Positions 52,493-62,086 of a DNA stretch of 64,000 bases are shown here, piece by piece. Positions within the stretch are counted from its first letter, which is position 1; each line of letters begins with the position of its first letter. The notes under the pieces are model-generated. The model did not search any database. It was not told the origin of the DNA and saw only the letters and a list, made by a program, of their open reading frames with translations. The position numbers were made by a program, and so were the translations under genes. The stretch is from Pseudomonas gessardii (GTDB lineage Bacteria > Pseudomonadota > Gammaproteobacteria > Pseudomonadales > Pseudomonadaceae), in contig NZ_MNPU01000021.1 in the NCBI RefSeq assembly GCF_001983165.1, positions 33,064 through 97,063 of the forward strand. The letters are read 5' to 3'.

Positions 52493-55148
52493 AATCAGTC
52501 GCGCCGCACTGTTCGGCAAACTCAACAGCGTGGCCTACAAGGCCATCGAAGCCGCCACGGTGTTCTGCAAATTGCGCGGTAACCCCTACGTGGAGCTGGC
52601 CCACTGGTTTCACCAGTTGCTGCAACTGCAGGACTCGGACCTGCATCGCCTCATCCGCCAGTTCAACCTCGAGCCGGCGCGGCTGGCCCGTGACCTGACC
52701 GAGGCCCTGGACCGCCTGCCCCGGGGCTCGACCTCGATCACCGACCTGTCGTCCCATGTGGAAGAAGCCGTGGAACGCGGCTGGGTGTACGGCAGCCTGA
52801 TGTTTGGCGAAAGCCAGGTGCGCACCGGCTATCTGGTGCTGGGCATTTTGAAGACGCCGAGCCTGCGGCATGCGCTGCTGGGCTTGTCGTCCGAGTTCGA
52901 CAAGATCAAGGCCGAGGCCCTGAGCGAGCGTTTTGACGAATACGTCGGTGATTCGCCGGAAAATGCCCTGAGTGCCAGCGACGGTTTCAACGCCGGAGCC
53001 GTGCCGGGCGAAGCCAGCGGCGCCATGGCCCCGAGTGCCATGGGCAAGCAGGAAGCCCTCAAGCGTTTCACCGTGGACCTGACCGAGCAGGCGCGCAGCG
53101 GCAAGCTCGACCCGATCGTGGGCCGTGATGAAGAGATCCGCCAACTGGTGGATATCCTGATGCGTCGGCGCCAGAACAACCCAATCCTCACCGGCGAGGC
53201 CGGGGTGGGCAAGACAGCGGTGGTCGAAGGCTTTGCCCTGCGCATCGTCGCCGGCGACGTGCCGCCAGCCCTGAAAGATGTAGAACTGCGCAGCCTGGAT
53301 GTGGGCCTGCTGCAAGCCGGCGCCAGCATGAAAGGCGAATTTGAACAGCGCCTGCGCCAGGTCATCGAAGACGTCCAGGCCTCGCCAAAACCGATCATCC
53401 TGTTTATCGACGAGGCCCACACCCTGGTGGGTGCCGGTGGCGCCGCCGGCACCGGTGATGCGGCCAACCTGCTCAAGCCGGCCCTGGCCCGTGGCACCTT
53501 GCGCACGGTGGCAGCCACCACCTGGGCCGAATACAAGAAGCACATCGAGAAAGACCCGGCCCTGACCCGCCGCTTCCAGGTGGTGCAGGTGGCCGAGCCG
53601 TCGGAAGACAAGGCGCTGCTGATGATGCGCGGCGTGGCCTCGACCATGGAAAAGCACCACCAGGTGCAGATCCTCGATGAGGCACTGGAAGCCTCGGTGA
53701 AGCTGTCCCACCGCTATATTCCGGCGCGCCAGTTGCCGGATAAATCCGTGAGCCTGCTGGACACCGCCTGCGCCCGCGTCGCCATCAGCCTGCACGCGGT
53801 GCCGGCCGAGGTGGACGACAGTCGCCGCCGTATCGAAGCCCTGGAAACCGAGCTGCAAATCATCGCCCGCGAGCATGCCATCGGTATTGCCATTGGCACT
53901 CGTCAAACCCACAGCGAAGCCTTGCTGACGGCCGAGCATGAGCGCCTGGCAACCCTGGAAAGCCGCTGGGCCGACGAGAAAACCCTGGTGGACGAGCTGC
54001 TCGCCACCCGGGCGACCCTGCGCGAGAAGGCTGGCGTTGTCGACAGCGGCAACGACGCCTTACGCGCACAACTGGTGGACCTGCAACAGCGCCTCAGCGC
54101 CCTGCAAGGTGAAACTCCGTTGATCCTGCCGACCGTGGATTACCAGGCTGTGGCCTCGGTGGTTGCCGACTGGACCGGCATCCCGGTGGGCCGTATGGCG
54201 CGCAACGAACTGGAGACGGTGCTCAACCTCGACCAGCACCTGAAAAAGCGCATCATCGGCCAGGACCATGCGTTGCAGATGATCGCCAAGCGCATCCAGA
54301 CCTCCCGCGCCGGCCTCGACAACCCGAGCAAGCCGATTGGCGTGTTCATGCTGGCCGGCACCTCGGGCGTGGGCAAGACCGAAACCGCCCTGGCCCTGGC
54401 CGAAGCCATGTACGGCGGCGAGCAGAACGTGATCACCATCAACATGAGCGAGTTCCAGGAAGCCCATACCGTGTCCACCCTCAAGGGCGCGCCACCGGGC
54501 TATATCGGCTATGGCGAAGGCGGCGTGCTGACCGAAGCCGTGCGGCGCAAACCCTACAGCGTGGTGCTGCTGGACGAGGTGGAAAAAGCCCACCCAGACG
54601 TGCATGAGATTTTCTTCCAGGTGTTCGACAAGGGCGTGATGGAGGACGGCGAAGGTCGGGTGATCGACTTCAAGAACACCTTGATCCTGCTGACCACCAA
54701 CGCCGGCACCGAGCTGATTTCCCACGTCTGCAAAGACCCGGCAAACGTGCCCGACCCGGAAGACATCGCCAAGGCCCTGCGCCAGCCGCTGCTGGAGATC
54801 TTCCCGCCGGCCCTGCTCGGGCGCCTGGTGACGATTCCGTATTACCCGCTCAGCGACGTGATGCTCAAGGCGATCACCCGCCTGCAACTGGACCGCATCA
54901 AGAAGCGTGTAGAGAACACCCACAAAGTCGCGTTCGACTACGACGACGGGGTGATCGACCTGATCGTCTCGCGCTGCACCGAAACCGAAAGTGGCGGGCG
55001 GATGATCGACACCATCCTCACCAACAGCCTGCTGCCGGACATGAGCCGCGAGTTCCTTACGCGCATGCTCGAAGGCAAGGCGCTGGCGGGGGTGCGGATC
55101 GGTACGCGGGATAACGAATTGCACTACACCTTCAGCGACGCCGGATAA
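52485..55148 (+). CDS. clpV: T6SS sheath-recycling AAA+ ATPase ClpV
   Basis: An 887-residue ClpB-related unfoldase that disassembles contracted sheaths. The N-terminal domain (1-160) binds TssC. Module 1 has Walker A G-E-A-G-V-G-K-T near 240 and Walker B L-F-I-D-E-A-H near 310; module 2 has G-T-S-G-V-G-K-T-E near 625 and V-V-L-L-D-E-V-E-K-A-H-P near 694. The middle coiled coil is intact. ClpV1-like N-terminus M-G-E-I-S-R-A-A-L-F-G-K-L. Complete. Confidence 0.98.
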   Translation: MGEISRAALFGKLNSVAYKAIEAATVFCKLRGNPYVELAHWFHQLLQLQDSDLHRLIRQFNLEPARLARDLTEALDRLPRGSTSITDLSSHVEEAVERGWVYGSLMFGESQVRTGYLVLGILKTPSLRHALLGLSSEFDKIKAEALSERFDEYVGDSPENALSASDGFNAGAVPGEASGAMAPSAMGKQEALKRFTVDLTEQARSGKLDPIVGRDEEIRQLVDILMRRRQNNPILTGEAGVGKTAVVEGFALRIVAGDVPPALKDVELRSLDVGLLQAGASMKGEFEQRLRQVIEDVQASPKPIILFIDEAHTLVGAGGAAGTGDAANLLKPALARGTLRTVAATTWAEYKKHIEKDPALTRRFQVVQVAEPSEDKALLMMRGVASTMEKHHQVQILDEALEASVKLSHRYIPARQLPDKSVSLLDTACARVAISLHAVPAEVDDSRRRIEALETELQIIAREHAIGIAIGTRQTHSEALLTAEHERLATLESRWADEKTLVDELLATRATLREKAGVVDSGNDALRAQLVDLQQRLSALQGETPLILPTVDYQAVASVVADWTGIPVGRMARNELETVLNLDQHLKKRIIGQDHALQMIAKRIQTSRAGLDNPSKPIGVFMLAGTSGVGKTETALALAEAMYGGEQNVITINMSEFQEAHTVSTLKGAPPGYIGYGEGGVLTEAVRRKPYSVVLLDEVEKAHPDVHEIFFQVFDKGVMEDGEGRVIDFKNTLILLTTNAGTELISHVCKDPANVPDPEDIAKALRQPLLEIFPPALLGRLVTIPYYPLSDVMLKAITRLQLDRIKKRVENTHKVAFDYDDGVIDLIVSRCTETESGGRMIDTILTNSLLPDMSREFLTRMLEGKALAGVRIGTRDNELHYTFSDAG

Positions 55149-55169
55149 CGACTGCTGGAATGTGCTCAG

Positions 55170-55256
55170 TGTGGGAGCTGGCTTGCCTGCGATAGCATCA
55201 ACTCGGTATGACAGACATACCGAGTTGATGCTATCGCAGGCAAGCCGGCTCCCACA
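55170..55256. repeat. Near-perfect 87-bp palindrome (REP pair) between clpV and vgrG
   Basis: Two arms of 41 bp (TGTGGGAGCTGGCTTGCCTG onward) separated by ACAGA, with a single mismatch. It belongs to the GTGGGAGCTGGCTTGCCTGCGAT REP family but the usually variable centre is also perfectly paired here. The transcript would form a very long hairpin 22 bases after clpV and 63 before vgrG. Confidence 0.9.
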
Positions 55257-55318
55257 TAGAACCAGCTCCTACAGTTGATTCGGTTTCGTCAGTAAAGACG
55301 ACACTTACGGGACAACCG

Positions 55319-57259
55319 ATGCTTTTCAACCAAGCCTCACGCCTGGCCAAGATCACCAGCCCCCTGGGGCCGGATGTGCTGCTGCTCAATGAAATGGGTG
55401 GCGGCGAAGAGTTGGGACGGCTGTTCAACTACGAGCTGCAACTCAACTCGCTGGACGCCAACATCGACCTCAACCAGCTGCTGGGCAAACCGATGAGTGT
55501 CGGCCTGCAACTGGCGGACGGCGGCGAGCGGTATTTCCATGGGCTCGTCGCCCGTTGCAGCCAGAACATCGACCAGGGCCAGTTCGCCAGTTACCAGGTG
55601 ACATTGCGCCCATGGCTGTGGCTGCTGAGCCGCACCTCCGACTGCCGGATTTTCCAGAACCTGAGCATCCCGCAGATCATCAAGCAGGTGTTCCGCGACT
55701 TGGGCTTTTCCGACTTTGAAGACGCCCTGAGCCGGCCGTATCGCGAGTGGGAATACTGCGTGCAGTACCGCGAGACCAGCTTCGATTTTGTCAGCCGCCT
55801 GATGGAACAGGAAGGCATCTACTACTTCTTCCGCCACGAGCAGGACCGCCATGTGCTGGTGCTGGCCGACGCCTATGGCGCCCACGCCACGGTGCCCGGC
55901 TACACCTCGGTGCCTTACTACCCCAAGGACGAGCAACAGCGCGAACGCGACCATATGCACAACTGGCACCTGGCGCAGGAAGTGCAGCCCGGCTCCCTGG
56001 AGCTCAACGACTACGATTTCCAGCGCCCCAGCGCCAGCATCGACGTGCGCTCGGCCATGCCACGCCCGCACACCGCCGGTGATTATCCGCTGTACGACTA
56101 CCCCGGCACCTACGTCAAAAGCGAAGACGGCGAACACTACGCACGCACCCGCATCGAAGCCCTGCAAACCCTGCACGAACAAGTGGAGTTCAGCGGTAAC
56201 GCCCGGGGCCTGGGTTCCGGCCATCTGTTCAGCCTCACCGGCTTCAGCCGCCGCGACCAGAACCGCGAATACCTGATCCTCGGTGCCCGCTACTACATCA
56301 CCCAGGAACGCCTGGAATCCGGTGGCGGCGCGGCGTCGGCGCAGTTCGACAGCAGCCTGACCTGCATCGACGCGCAACAGAGCTTCCGCCCACTGGCCAA
56401 TACCCATCGCCCCATCGTCAAAGGCCCGCAGACCGCGCTGGTGGTCGGGCCCAAGGGCGAGGAAATCTGGACCGACCAATATGGCCGGGTGAAGGTGCAT
56501 TTTTATTGGGACCGCCACGACCAGTCCAATGAAAACAGCTCCTGCTGGATTCGCGTCTCGCAGTCCTGGGCCGGCAAGAACTGGGGCTCGATGCAGATCC
56601 CACGCATTGGCCAGGAAGTGATTGTGAGCTTCCTGGAAGGCGACCCGGACCGGCCGATCATTACCGGGCGGGTGTACAACGCCGAACAGACGGTGCCCTA
56701 CGACCTGCCGGAAAACGCCACCCAGAGCGGGATGAAAAGCCGTTCCAGCAAAGGCGGCAGCCCAGCGAACTTCAATGAAATCCGCATGGAAGACAAGAAG
56801 GGCCTGGAGCAGTTGTACATCCATGCCGAGCGCAATCAGGACATCGTGGTGGAAGTGGATGAAAGCCACTCGGTGGGGCATGACCGCAACAAGAGCATTG
56901 GGCATAACGAGACGGTGACCATCGGCAACAACCGCCTGCGCATCGTCAAGCAGGAAGACATCCTCTCCGTTGGCCAGAAAAAAACCGACAGCATCAGCCA
57001 GAGCTATGTCATCGAGGTCGGTGAAAACCTGCGCCTGGTGTGCGGGGAAAGCATCCTCGAATTGAACGCCAGCGGGCAGATCAACCTCACGGGCGTGCAA
57101 ATCAGTTTCTACGCCAGCGGCGACGCCGAGTTCAACACCGGCGGCGTGCTGCACCTGAACAACGGTGGCGGGCCTGGCGCCACACCGGATGGCCAAGGCA
57201 TAAAAACCAGCATCGACGCCAATATCAAAGCCGCATTCCCCGCGCCTAAAAGCTCCTGA
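55319..57259 (+). CDS. vgrG: T6SS spike protein VgrG
   Basis: A 646-residue VgrG of the H1 type. The gp27-like part (1-~370) contains W-L-W-L-L-S-R-T-S-D-C-R-I-F-Q near 101; the gp5-like OB/needle part starts at W-T-D-Q-Y-G-R-V-K-V-H-F near 386 and includes the S-Q-x-W-A-G-K-N-W-G and R-I-G-Q-E-V-I-V-S-F-L-E-G-D-P-D-R-P motifs. The end is a beta-helical spike (repeated V-x-V/I short repeats around residues 510-600) with no extra toxic domain. The Eag-Rhs-immunity genes directly after it identify its cargo. It carries the PAAR tip of the Rhs protein. Confidence 0.97.
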   Translation: MLFNQASRLAKITSPLGPDVLLLNEMGGGEELGRLFNYELQLNSLDANIDLNQLLGKPMSVGLQLADGGERYFHGLVARCSQNIDQGQFASYQVTLRPWLWLLSRTSDCRIFQNLSIPQIIKQVFRDLGFSDFEDALSRPYREWEYCVQYRETSFDFVSRLMEQEGIYYFFRHEQDRHVLVLADAYGAHATVPGYTSVPYYPKDEQQRERDHMHNWHLAQEVQPGSLELNDYDFQRPSASIDVRSAMPRPHTAGDYPLYDYPGTYVKSEDGEHYARTRIEALQTLHEQVEFSGNARGLGSGHLFSLTGFSRRDQNREYLILGARYYITQERLESGGGAASAQFDSSLTCIDAQQSFRPLANTHRPIVKGPQTALVVGPKGEEIWTDQYGRVKVHFYWDRHDQSNENSSCWIRVSQSWAGKNWGSMQIPRIGQEVIVSFLEGDPDRPIITGRVYNAEQTVPYDLPENATQSGMKSRSSKGGSPANFNEIRMEDKKGLEQLYIHAERNQDIVVEVDESHSVGHDRNKSIGHNETVTIGNNRLRIVKQEDILSVGQKKTDSISQSYVIEVGENLRLVCGESILELNASGQINLTGVQISFYASGDAEFNTGGVLHLNNGGGPGATPDGQGIKTSIDANIKAAFPAPKSS

Positions 57260-57274
57260 CGAGACCTGTTTGCC

Positions 57275-57709
57275 ATGACGTACCGCATCAACGAATTCCA
57301 GTTTCAACTGCCCGCCAGCGAGCTGCAGGACGCGACAATCAATATCCTCAAGTTCCCGGAACTGGGGACCTCCCTGATCGTCAGCCGCAGCTTGCTGGCG
57401 GAAGGCGAAACCTTGCACAGCAACTTCGACGACCAGCTCAAGCGCCTGGAAAAACAGGTGCAGGACCTGCGCTGCCTGCCCAGCGTGCCGGTACGCCTGG
57501 GCACCGCCCAGGAGGTCGAAGGGATCGAGCTGCGCAGCCAGTTCAACAAGGGCAACGACAAGGTGTTCCAGTACCAGTTGGCCCTGGTGCTGCCGGGGAC
57601 GCGCAAGATGCTCGCCTTGAGTTATGTGAAGGCGGACAAGCTGGGTGATGCCGAGGCGGCGCATTGGGCGATCATCAAGAACTCGTTGTCGTTCGACGTG
57701 CCTGCGTGA
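57275..57709 (+). CDS. eagR: Eag-family effector chaperone (DcrB/DUF1795)
   Basis: A 144-residue DUF1795 protein: M-T-Y-R-I-N-E-F-Q-F-Q-L-P near the start, L-V-L-P-G-T-R-K-M-L-A-L-S near 107. Eag chaperones cradle the N-terminal membrane segments of prePAAR effectors and load them onto VgrG. It sits between vgrG and the Rhs gene, 12 bases ahead of the latter, as in vgrG-eag-rhs loci of other pseudomonads. The symbol is by family; the exact subtype is not known. Confidence 0.88.
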   Translation: MTYRINEFQFQLPASELQDATINILKFPELGTSLIVSRSLLAEGETLHSNFDDQLKRLEKQVQDLRCLPSVPVRLGTAQEVEGIELRSQFNKGNDKVFQYQLALVLPGTRKMLALSYVKADKLGDAEAAHWAIIKNSLSFDVPA

Positions 57710-57721
57710 TGGGCCTCCTGC

Positions 57722-60700
57722 ATGTCTGACGCGTTATGGGCCGCCCGCATGGGCGATGCCATGGACCACACGTCGATGATGGCCGACATTCTCGGCGGCG
57801 TGCTGGAGGTGGCGGCGAATATCGCGATTACGGCGCTGGCCACCGCTGCAGTAGTCGCCGCCACCGGGATCACGGTGGTCACGGGCGGACTGGGGTGCTT
57901 CCTCCTCGGCGCGGTGGTGGGCGTGGTCGTGGGCCTTGCAATGAGCAAGAGCGGGGCCGACAAGGGCCTGAGCAATTTATGCGAGGGCATCGGCAACGCG
58001 CTGTTCCCACCCACGGTGCAGGCCAATATCCTCACCGGTTCCTTCGACACGTTTACCAATAACATCCCCTCGGCCCGTGCGGCCGGGGCGGTTGTTTCCC
58101 ATGTGGCACCGGCCGGCACCGAGCTGGAAATGCAGGCGCCGGAAGAAGAAGCCAGCTACCTGGACATGGCAGGCGAGTTCTTCTCACAGATGTGGCGCCC
58201 CACCGTGGCTTCGCCTGCGCCAGGCACAGAGACCAAGCCCGAAGACCTGGTGCTTTGCATGAAGCACCCACCGATGCCGCCGCAGTTCATGGCCGAAGGC
58301 TCGGCCAAGGTGACCATCAACGGCCAGCCCGCCGTGCGCAGCGGTGACCGCAGCACCTGCGATGCGAAGGTGGTGTCCTCCGGGCTGATCTCCCCCGACG
58401 TCACCATCGGCGGCGGTTCAGTGGTGGTGCGCGAGATTCGCAGCGGCAAGACCCCGGGGGTCGGGCTGGCCGTGACGGTGCTGCTGATGCTCAAGGGCGG
58501 CAAGGGCAAGTTCTTCAGCAAATTGCCGTGCATGCTGGTTGGCGGGGCGGCGTCGATGGCCGTCAGCAGTGCCATGGGCGCGGCGGCCAACGCGGCCATG
58601 GGCTCGTCGAACCCGGTACATGCGGCCACCGGGGCCAAGGTGCTCGGCGGCGATGACGATCTGGATTTCGTCCTGCCCGGCCTGCTGCCGATTGACTGGC
58701 AGCGCGTCTACAACAGCCGCGACGAACGCCGTGGCAGCCTGTTCGGCACTGGCTGGAGCGTGCCGTATGAGGTGTGTGTCGAGATCCAGCCGCATCCCGA
58801 GGGCGGCGACACCCTGATCTACACCGACGAACAGGGCAGGCCCATCGACATGGGCACCATCCCCTTGGGCGGCGCGGTGTTCAGTGCCGGTGAAGGGCTT
58901 GCTGTACGACGCCACCGCGATGGGCCGTTGCTGATTGAAAGCGACGATGGTGTGTACCGCTTGTTCGAGCCCACCCCGGCAAACCCGTCGCGGCTGCGCC
59001 TGAGCCAACTGGGTGACCGCAACGACAACCGCATCTACCTTGATTATGACGAGGCCGGGAGGCTGATGCGGCTGCGCGACACCTTCGACCTGGTGCAGGT
59101 CGAACTGATCCGCGACCCGCTCCACGTAACCCGCATCGAGCGCGTATACCCCGATCAACGCCGAGAAGTGCTCGTCAGCTATGGTTACGACGCCATCGGC
59201 AACCTGGCCGAGGTACGCGATGCCAGCGGCCAGGTGCAACGGCGCTTCGCCTACGACACCGGGCAGCGCATGGTGGAACACCAGTTGCCCACCGGCTTGC
59301 ACTGCTTTTACGAGTGGGCCCTGATGGATGGCCAGGAATGGCGGGTGGTCAAGCACTGGACCAACGAAGGCGACGCATACCAGTTCGACTATGACCTGCA
59401 GGCCGGCACCACACGCATTACCGACAGCTTGCAGCGTGTCAGCACCCGCCACTGGAACAGCCAGTACCAGATCACCCGCTACAGCGACAACCTCGGCCAG
59501 ACCTGGCTGTTTGAATGGAACGACGAGCGCCAATTACTCAACGCCACCGACCCGCAGGGCGGCCGCTATGAATACAGCTACGACGAGGCCGGCAACCTCA
59601 TCGGCGAAACCGACCCGCTGGGACGCAGCGACTCGACGTTGTGGCTGGAACACTGGGCCCTGCCGTTGGTGCAAACCGACGCCGCCGGCAACAGTTGGCG
59701 CTACCGCTATGATCAGCGCGGCAACTGCACCGTCGCCATTGATCCGCTGGGCCATGTCACCCGTTATCGCTATGACGCCCATGGCCAGGTCGTCGAGATC
59801 ATCGACGTCACGGGCAAAAGCAAAAAGCTGCGCTGGAACCCGTTCGGGCAGTTAGTCGAGCATATCGACTGCTCGGGCTACCCAACGCGGTTCAGCTACA
59901 ACGAGCGGGGCTATTTACAGGTCATCACCGATGCCCTCGGTGAACGCACGCAGTTCAGTTATGACGCACAGGGGCGCCTGCTCAGCAACCAATTGCCGGA
60001 TGGCCGCACCGAGCAATACCAGCGCGATGCCAGTGGGCAGTTGGTGGGCTATACCGACCCCGCCGGGCACACCACGCTCTATCAAAACAACCGGCGTGGC
60101 CAGGTGCGCCAGCGCACAGACGCCCATGGTCGGCAGGTGCAGTTCGGCTATGACAGCTACGGGCGGCTGCAAGCGCTGGTCAATGAGAACGGTGAAAGCT
60201 ATCGGTTTGCGTGGGACGCAGGGGATCGGCTGACTGAACAGCAAGACCTCGATGGCAGCGCTAAGCGCTACGACTACGACTTGCTCGACAACATCACGGC
60301 GGTGACTGCGATTCCAGCGCCTTACGGCAATGGCCTGGCGGTGGTCCCGAAGACGCTGCCGACGCCCATCGTTCACCGACTGGAGCGCGATGCGGTCGGC
60401 CGACTGGTCGCCAAAACCACCGACGATGGCCGCACCGACTACAGCTACGATGCAGTCGATCAGCTCACAGCCGTCACCTTCACCGACTTGCAGGGCAAAG
60501 CCCAGGCCTTGGCTTTCGCCTACGACGCTGTCGGCCAGTTGCTTGCCGAACAGAGTGCCAGTGGCAACCTGCAACACCATTACGACGAACTCGGCAACCT
60601 GATCCAGACCCAACTACCGGACGGCCGCTGGCTCAACCGCCTGTACTACGGCAGCGGCCACCTGCATCAAATCAACCTCGACGGCCAGGTCATCAGCGAC

Positions 60701-62083
60701 TTCGAGCGCGACCGCCTGCACCGCGAAGTACTGCGCACCCAAGGCCAGCTCAGCACCCGCAGCGAATACGACCGCAGCGGTCGATTGCGCTCACGCCAAC
60801 GCCGCCTTAACAGCCAGCCATCGTTGATGCCCGCAGCTGCGCAAAAGCAGTTCGAGTACGACCCCGCCGACAACCTGATCGGCAAACTCGACCAGCAGCC
60901 CTCCACGCAGCATCGCCAACTGCTGCACTACGACGCCACCGGCCGCATTATCGCAAGCCAAGACAGCCTGCACGGCCAGCGCGAAACTTTCGCCTACGAC
61001 GCCGCCGCCAACCTGCTGGACGGCCCACAGGCAGGCGCCGGGCTGGTGGTGCATAACAAGCTGCTGACCTATCAGGACAAACGCTACCGCTACGATGCCT
61101 TTGGCCGGATGATCGAAAAACGCAGCGGCGCCCGTGGCGTACAACACTTTGCGTACGACGCCGAAAGCCGGCTAATTGAAGTGCGCAATGCAGGCGGCAG
61201 CGTGGTGCGCATGGCCTACGACCCGCTGGGCCGACGCATCGCCAAGACCGAACATGGCAGCAATGGCTATCCACTGGGCGAAACCCAATTCATGTGGGAC
61301 GGTTTACGCCTGTTACAGGAGCAAAAGCACAGCCAGACCAGCCTCTATCTCTATGAAGACGAAGGCTACCAACCCCTGGCCCGCGTCGATGGCATCGGGG
61401 CGCTGCAAAAAACTCGCTACTACCACAACGACCTCAACGGCCTGCCGGAGCAACTGACCGAGGCTGATGGGCATAATGTATGGCGAGCGACTTATCGGGT
61501 GTGGGGCAACACAGTCGAGGAGGTGCGCGAGCCCTACTACATTGAAGAACAGAACCTACGGTTTCAGGGGCAGTACCTGGATCGGGAGACGGGGCTGCAT
61601 TTTAATACGTTCAGGTTTTATGATCCGGATGTGGGGCGGTTTACTACGCCGGATCCGATTGGGTTGGCGGGAGGGCTAAACACCTATGCCTACTCACCCA
61701 ACCCATTCATGTGGTCAGACCCCTTGGGCCTGGCAGCCTGCGCTAAGAACGTGGACGCCCTGCGTAACGGCCCTCAAAAAACCGTCGTGAAAGTGAAAAC
61801 TAAAAAAGAAGCGAACGAGTTATTGAAAGAAGCATTTCCAAACAGCCAAAAAGTCAGAGGCATAGGATCGCAAGACGCCCAAGGTATAAGAAAGAAAAAC
61901 AAGATGGACCAATTCAAAAAGAGAGATGGGAAAGTACGATATAGAAAAGATTATCCCATTAATAAAGAAACAGGTCGCGTTTATGGTCACGACGATCCGA
62001 AAGGTACAGGCCACGGTGAACTACCGCACGTCAACATTAAGCGCGCCGATGGCACAATGGTCCGAATTGATATTACAGGTTAG
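57722..62083 (+). CDS. prePAAR-TM-PAAR-Rhs polymorphic toxin of the T6SS
   Basis: A 1453-residue effector. The prePAAR motif is A-A-R-M-G-D-A-M-D-H (residues 7-16); a long hydrophobic region lies at ~25-75, the PAAR domain at ~178-238, a second hydrophobic stretch at ~246-292, then the DUF6531/YD-repeat Rhs cage (~297-1310). The core ends with the P-D-P-I-G-L-A-G-G-L-N-T-Y-A-Y and D-P-L-G-L self-cleavage motifs (near 1310-1336). The last ~115 residues (1339-1453, DNA 61736-62083) are the toxin tip, lysine-rich and AT-rich in codon use, with G-H-D-D-P-K-G-T-G-H-G-E-L-P-H-V-N-I near the end. No known toxin family is confidently recognised; a nuclease-like activity is only a guess. The paired Eag chaperone and immunity gene flank it. 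Confidence 0.95.
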   Translation: MSDALWAARMGDAMDHTSMMADILGGVLEVAANIAITALATAAVVAATGITVVTGGLGCFLLGAVVGVVVGLAMSKSGADKGLSNLCEGIGNALFPPTVQANILTGSFDTFTNNIPSARAAGAVVSHVAPAGTELEMQAPEEEASYLDMAGEFFSQMWRPTVASPAPGTETKPEDLVLCMKHPPMPPQFMAEGSAKVTINGQPAVRSGDRSTCDAKVVSSGLISPDVTIGGGSVVVREIRSGKTPGVGLAVTVLLMLKGGKGKFFSKLPCMLVGGAASMAVSSAMGAAANAAMGSSNPVHAATGAKVLGGDDDLDFVLPGLLPIDWQRVYNSRDERRGSLFGTGWSVPYEVCVEIQPHPEGGDTLIYTDEQGRPIDMGTIPLGGAVFSAGEGLAVRRHRDGPLLIESDDGVYRLFEPTPANPSRLRLSQLGDRNDNRIYLDYDEAGRLMRLRDTFDLVQVELIRDPLHVTRIERVYPDQRREVLVSYGYDAIGNLAEVRDASGQVQRRFAYDTGQRMVEHQLPTGLHCFYEWALMDGQEWRVVKHWTNEGDAYQFDYDLQAGTTRITDSLQRVSTRHWNSQYQITRYSDNLGQTWLFEWNDERQLLNATDPQGGRYEYSYDEAGNLIGETDPLGRSDSTLWLEHWALPLVQTDAAGNSWRYRYDQRGNCTVAIDPLGHVTRYRYDAHGQVVEIIDVTGKSKKLRWNPFGQLVEHIDCSGYPTRFSYNERGYLQVITDALGERTQFSYDAQGRLLSNQLPDGRTEQYQRDASGQLVGYTDPAGHTTLYQNNRRGQVRQRTDAHGRQVQFGYDSYGRLQALVNENGESYRFAWDAGDRLTEQQDLDGSAKRYDYDLLDNITAVTAIPAPYGNGLAVVPKTLPTPIVHRLERDAVGRLVAKTTDDGRTDYSYDAVDQLTAVTFTDLQGKAQALAFAYDAVGQLLAEQSASGNLQHHYDELGNLIQTQLPDGRWLNRLYYGSGHLHQINLDGQVISDFERDRLHREVLRTQGQLSTRSEYDRSGRLRSRQRRLNSQPSLMPAAAQKQFEYDPADNLIGKLDQQPSTQHRQLLHYDATGRIIASQDSLHGQRETFAYDAAANLLDGPQAGAGLVVHNKLLTYQDKRYRYDAFGRMIEKRSGARGVQHFAYDAESRLIEVRNAGGSVVRMAYDPLGRRIAKTEHGSNGYPLGETQFMWDGLRLLQEQKHSQTSLYLYEDEGYQPLARVDGIGALQKTRYYHNDLNGLPEQLTEADGHNVWRATYRVWGNTVEEVREPYYIEEQNLRFQGQYLDRETGLHFNTFRFYDPDVGRFTTPDPIGLAGGLNTYAYSPNPFMWSDPLGLAACAKNVDALRNGPQKTVVKVKTKKEANELLKEAFPNSQKVRGIGSQDAQGIRKKNKMDQFKKRDGKVRYRKDYPINKETGRVYGHDDPKGTGHGELPHVNIKRADGTMVRIDITG

Positions 62084-62086
62084 AGC

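Noticed and set aside
55337..57664. 775-codon open frame opposite vgrG and the Eag gene
   Set aside because: It spans two genuine plus-strand genes and their gap; composition of an antisense frame.
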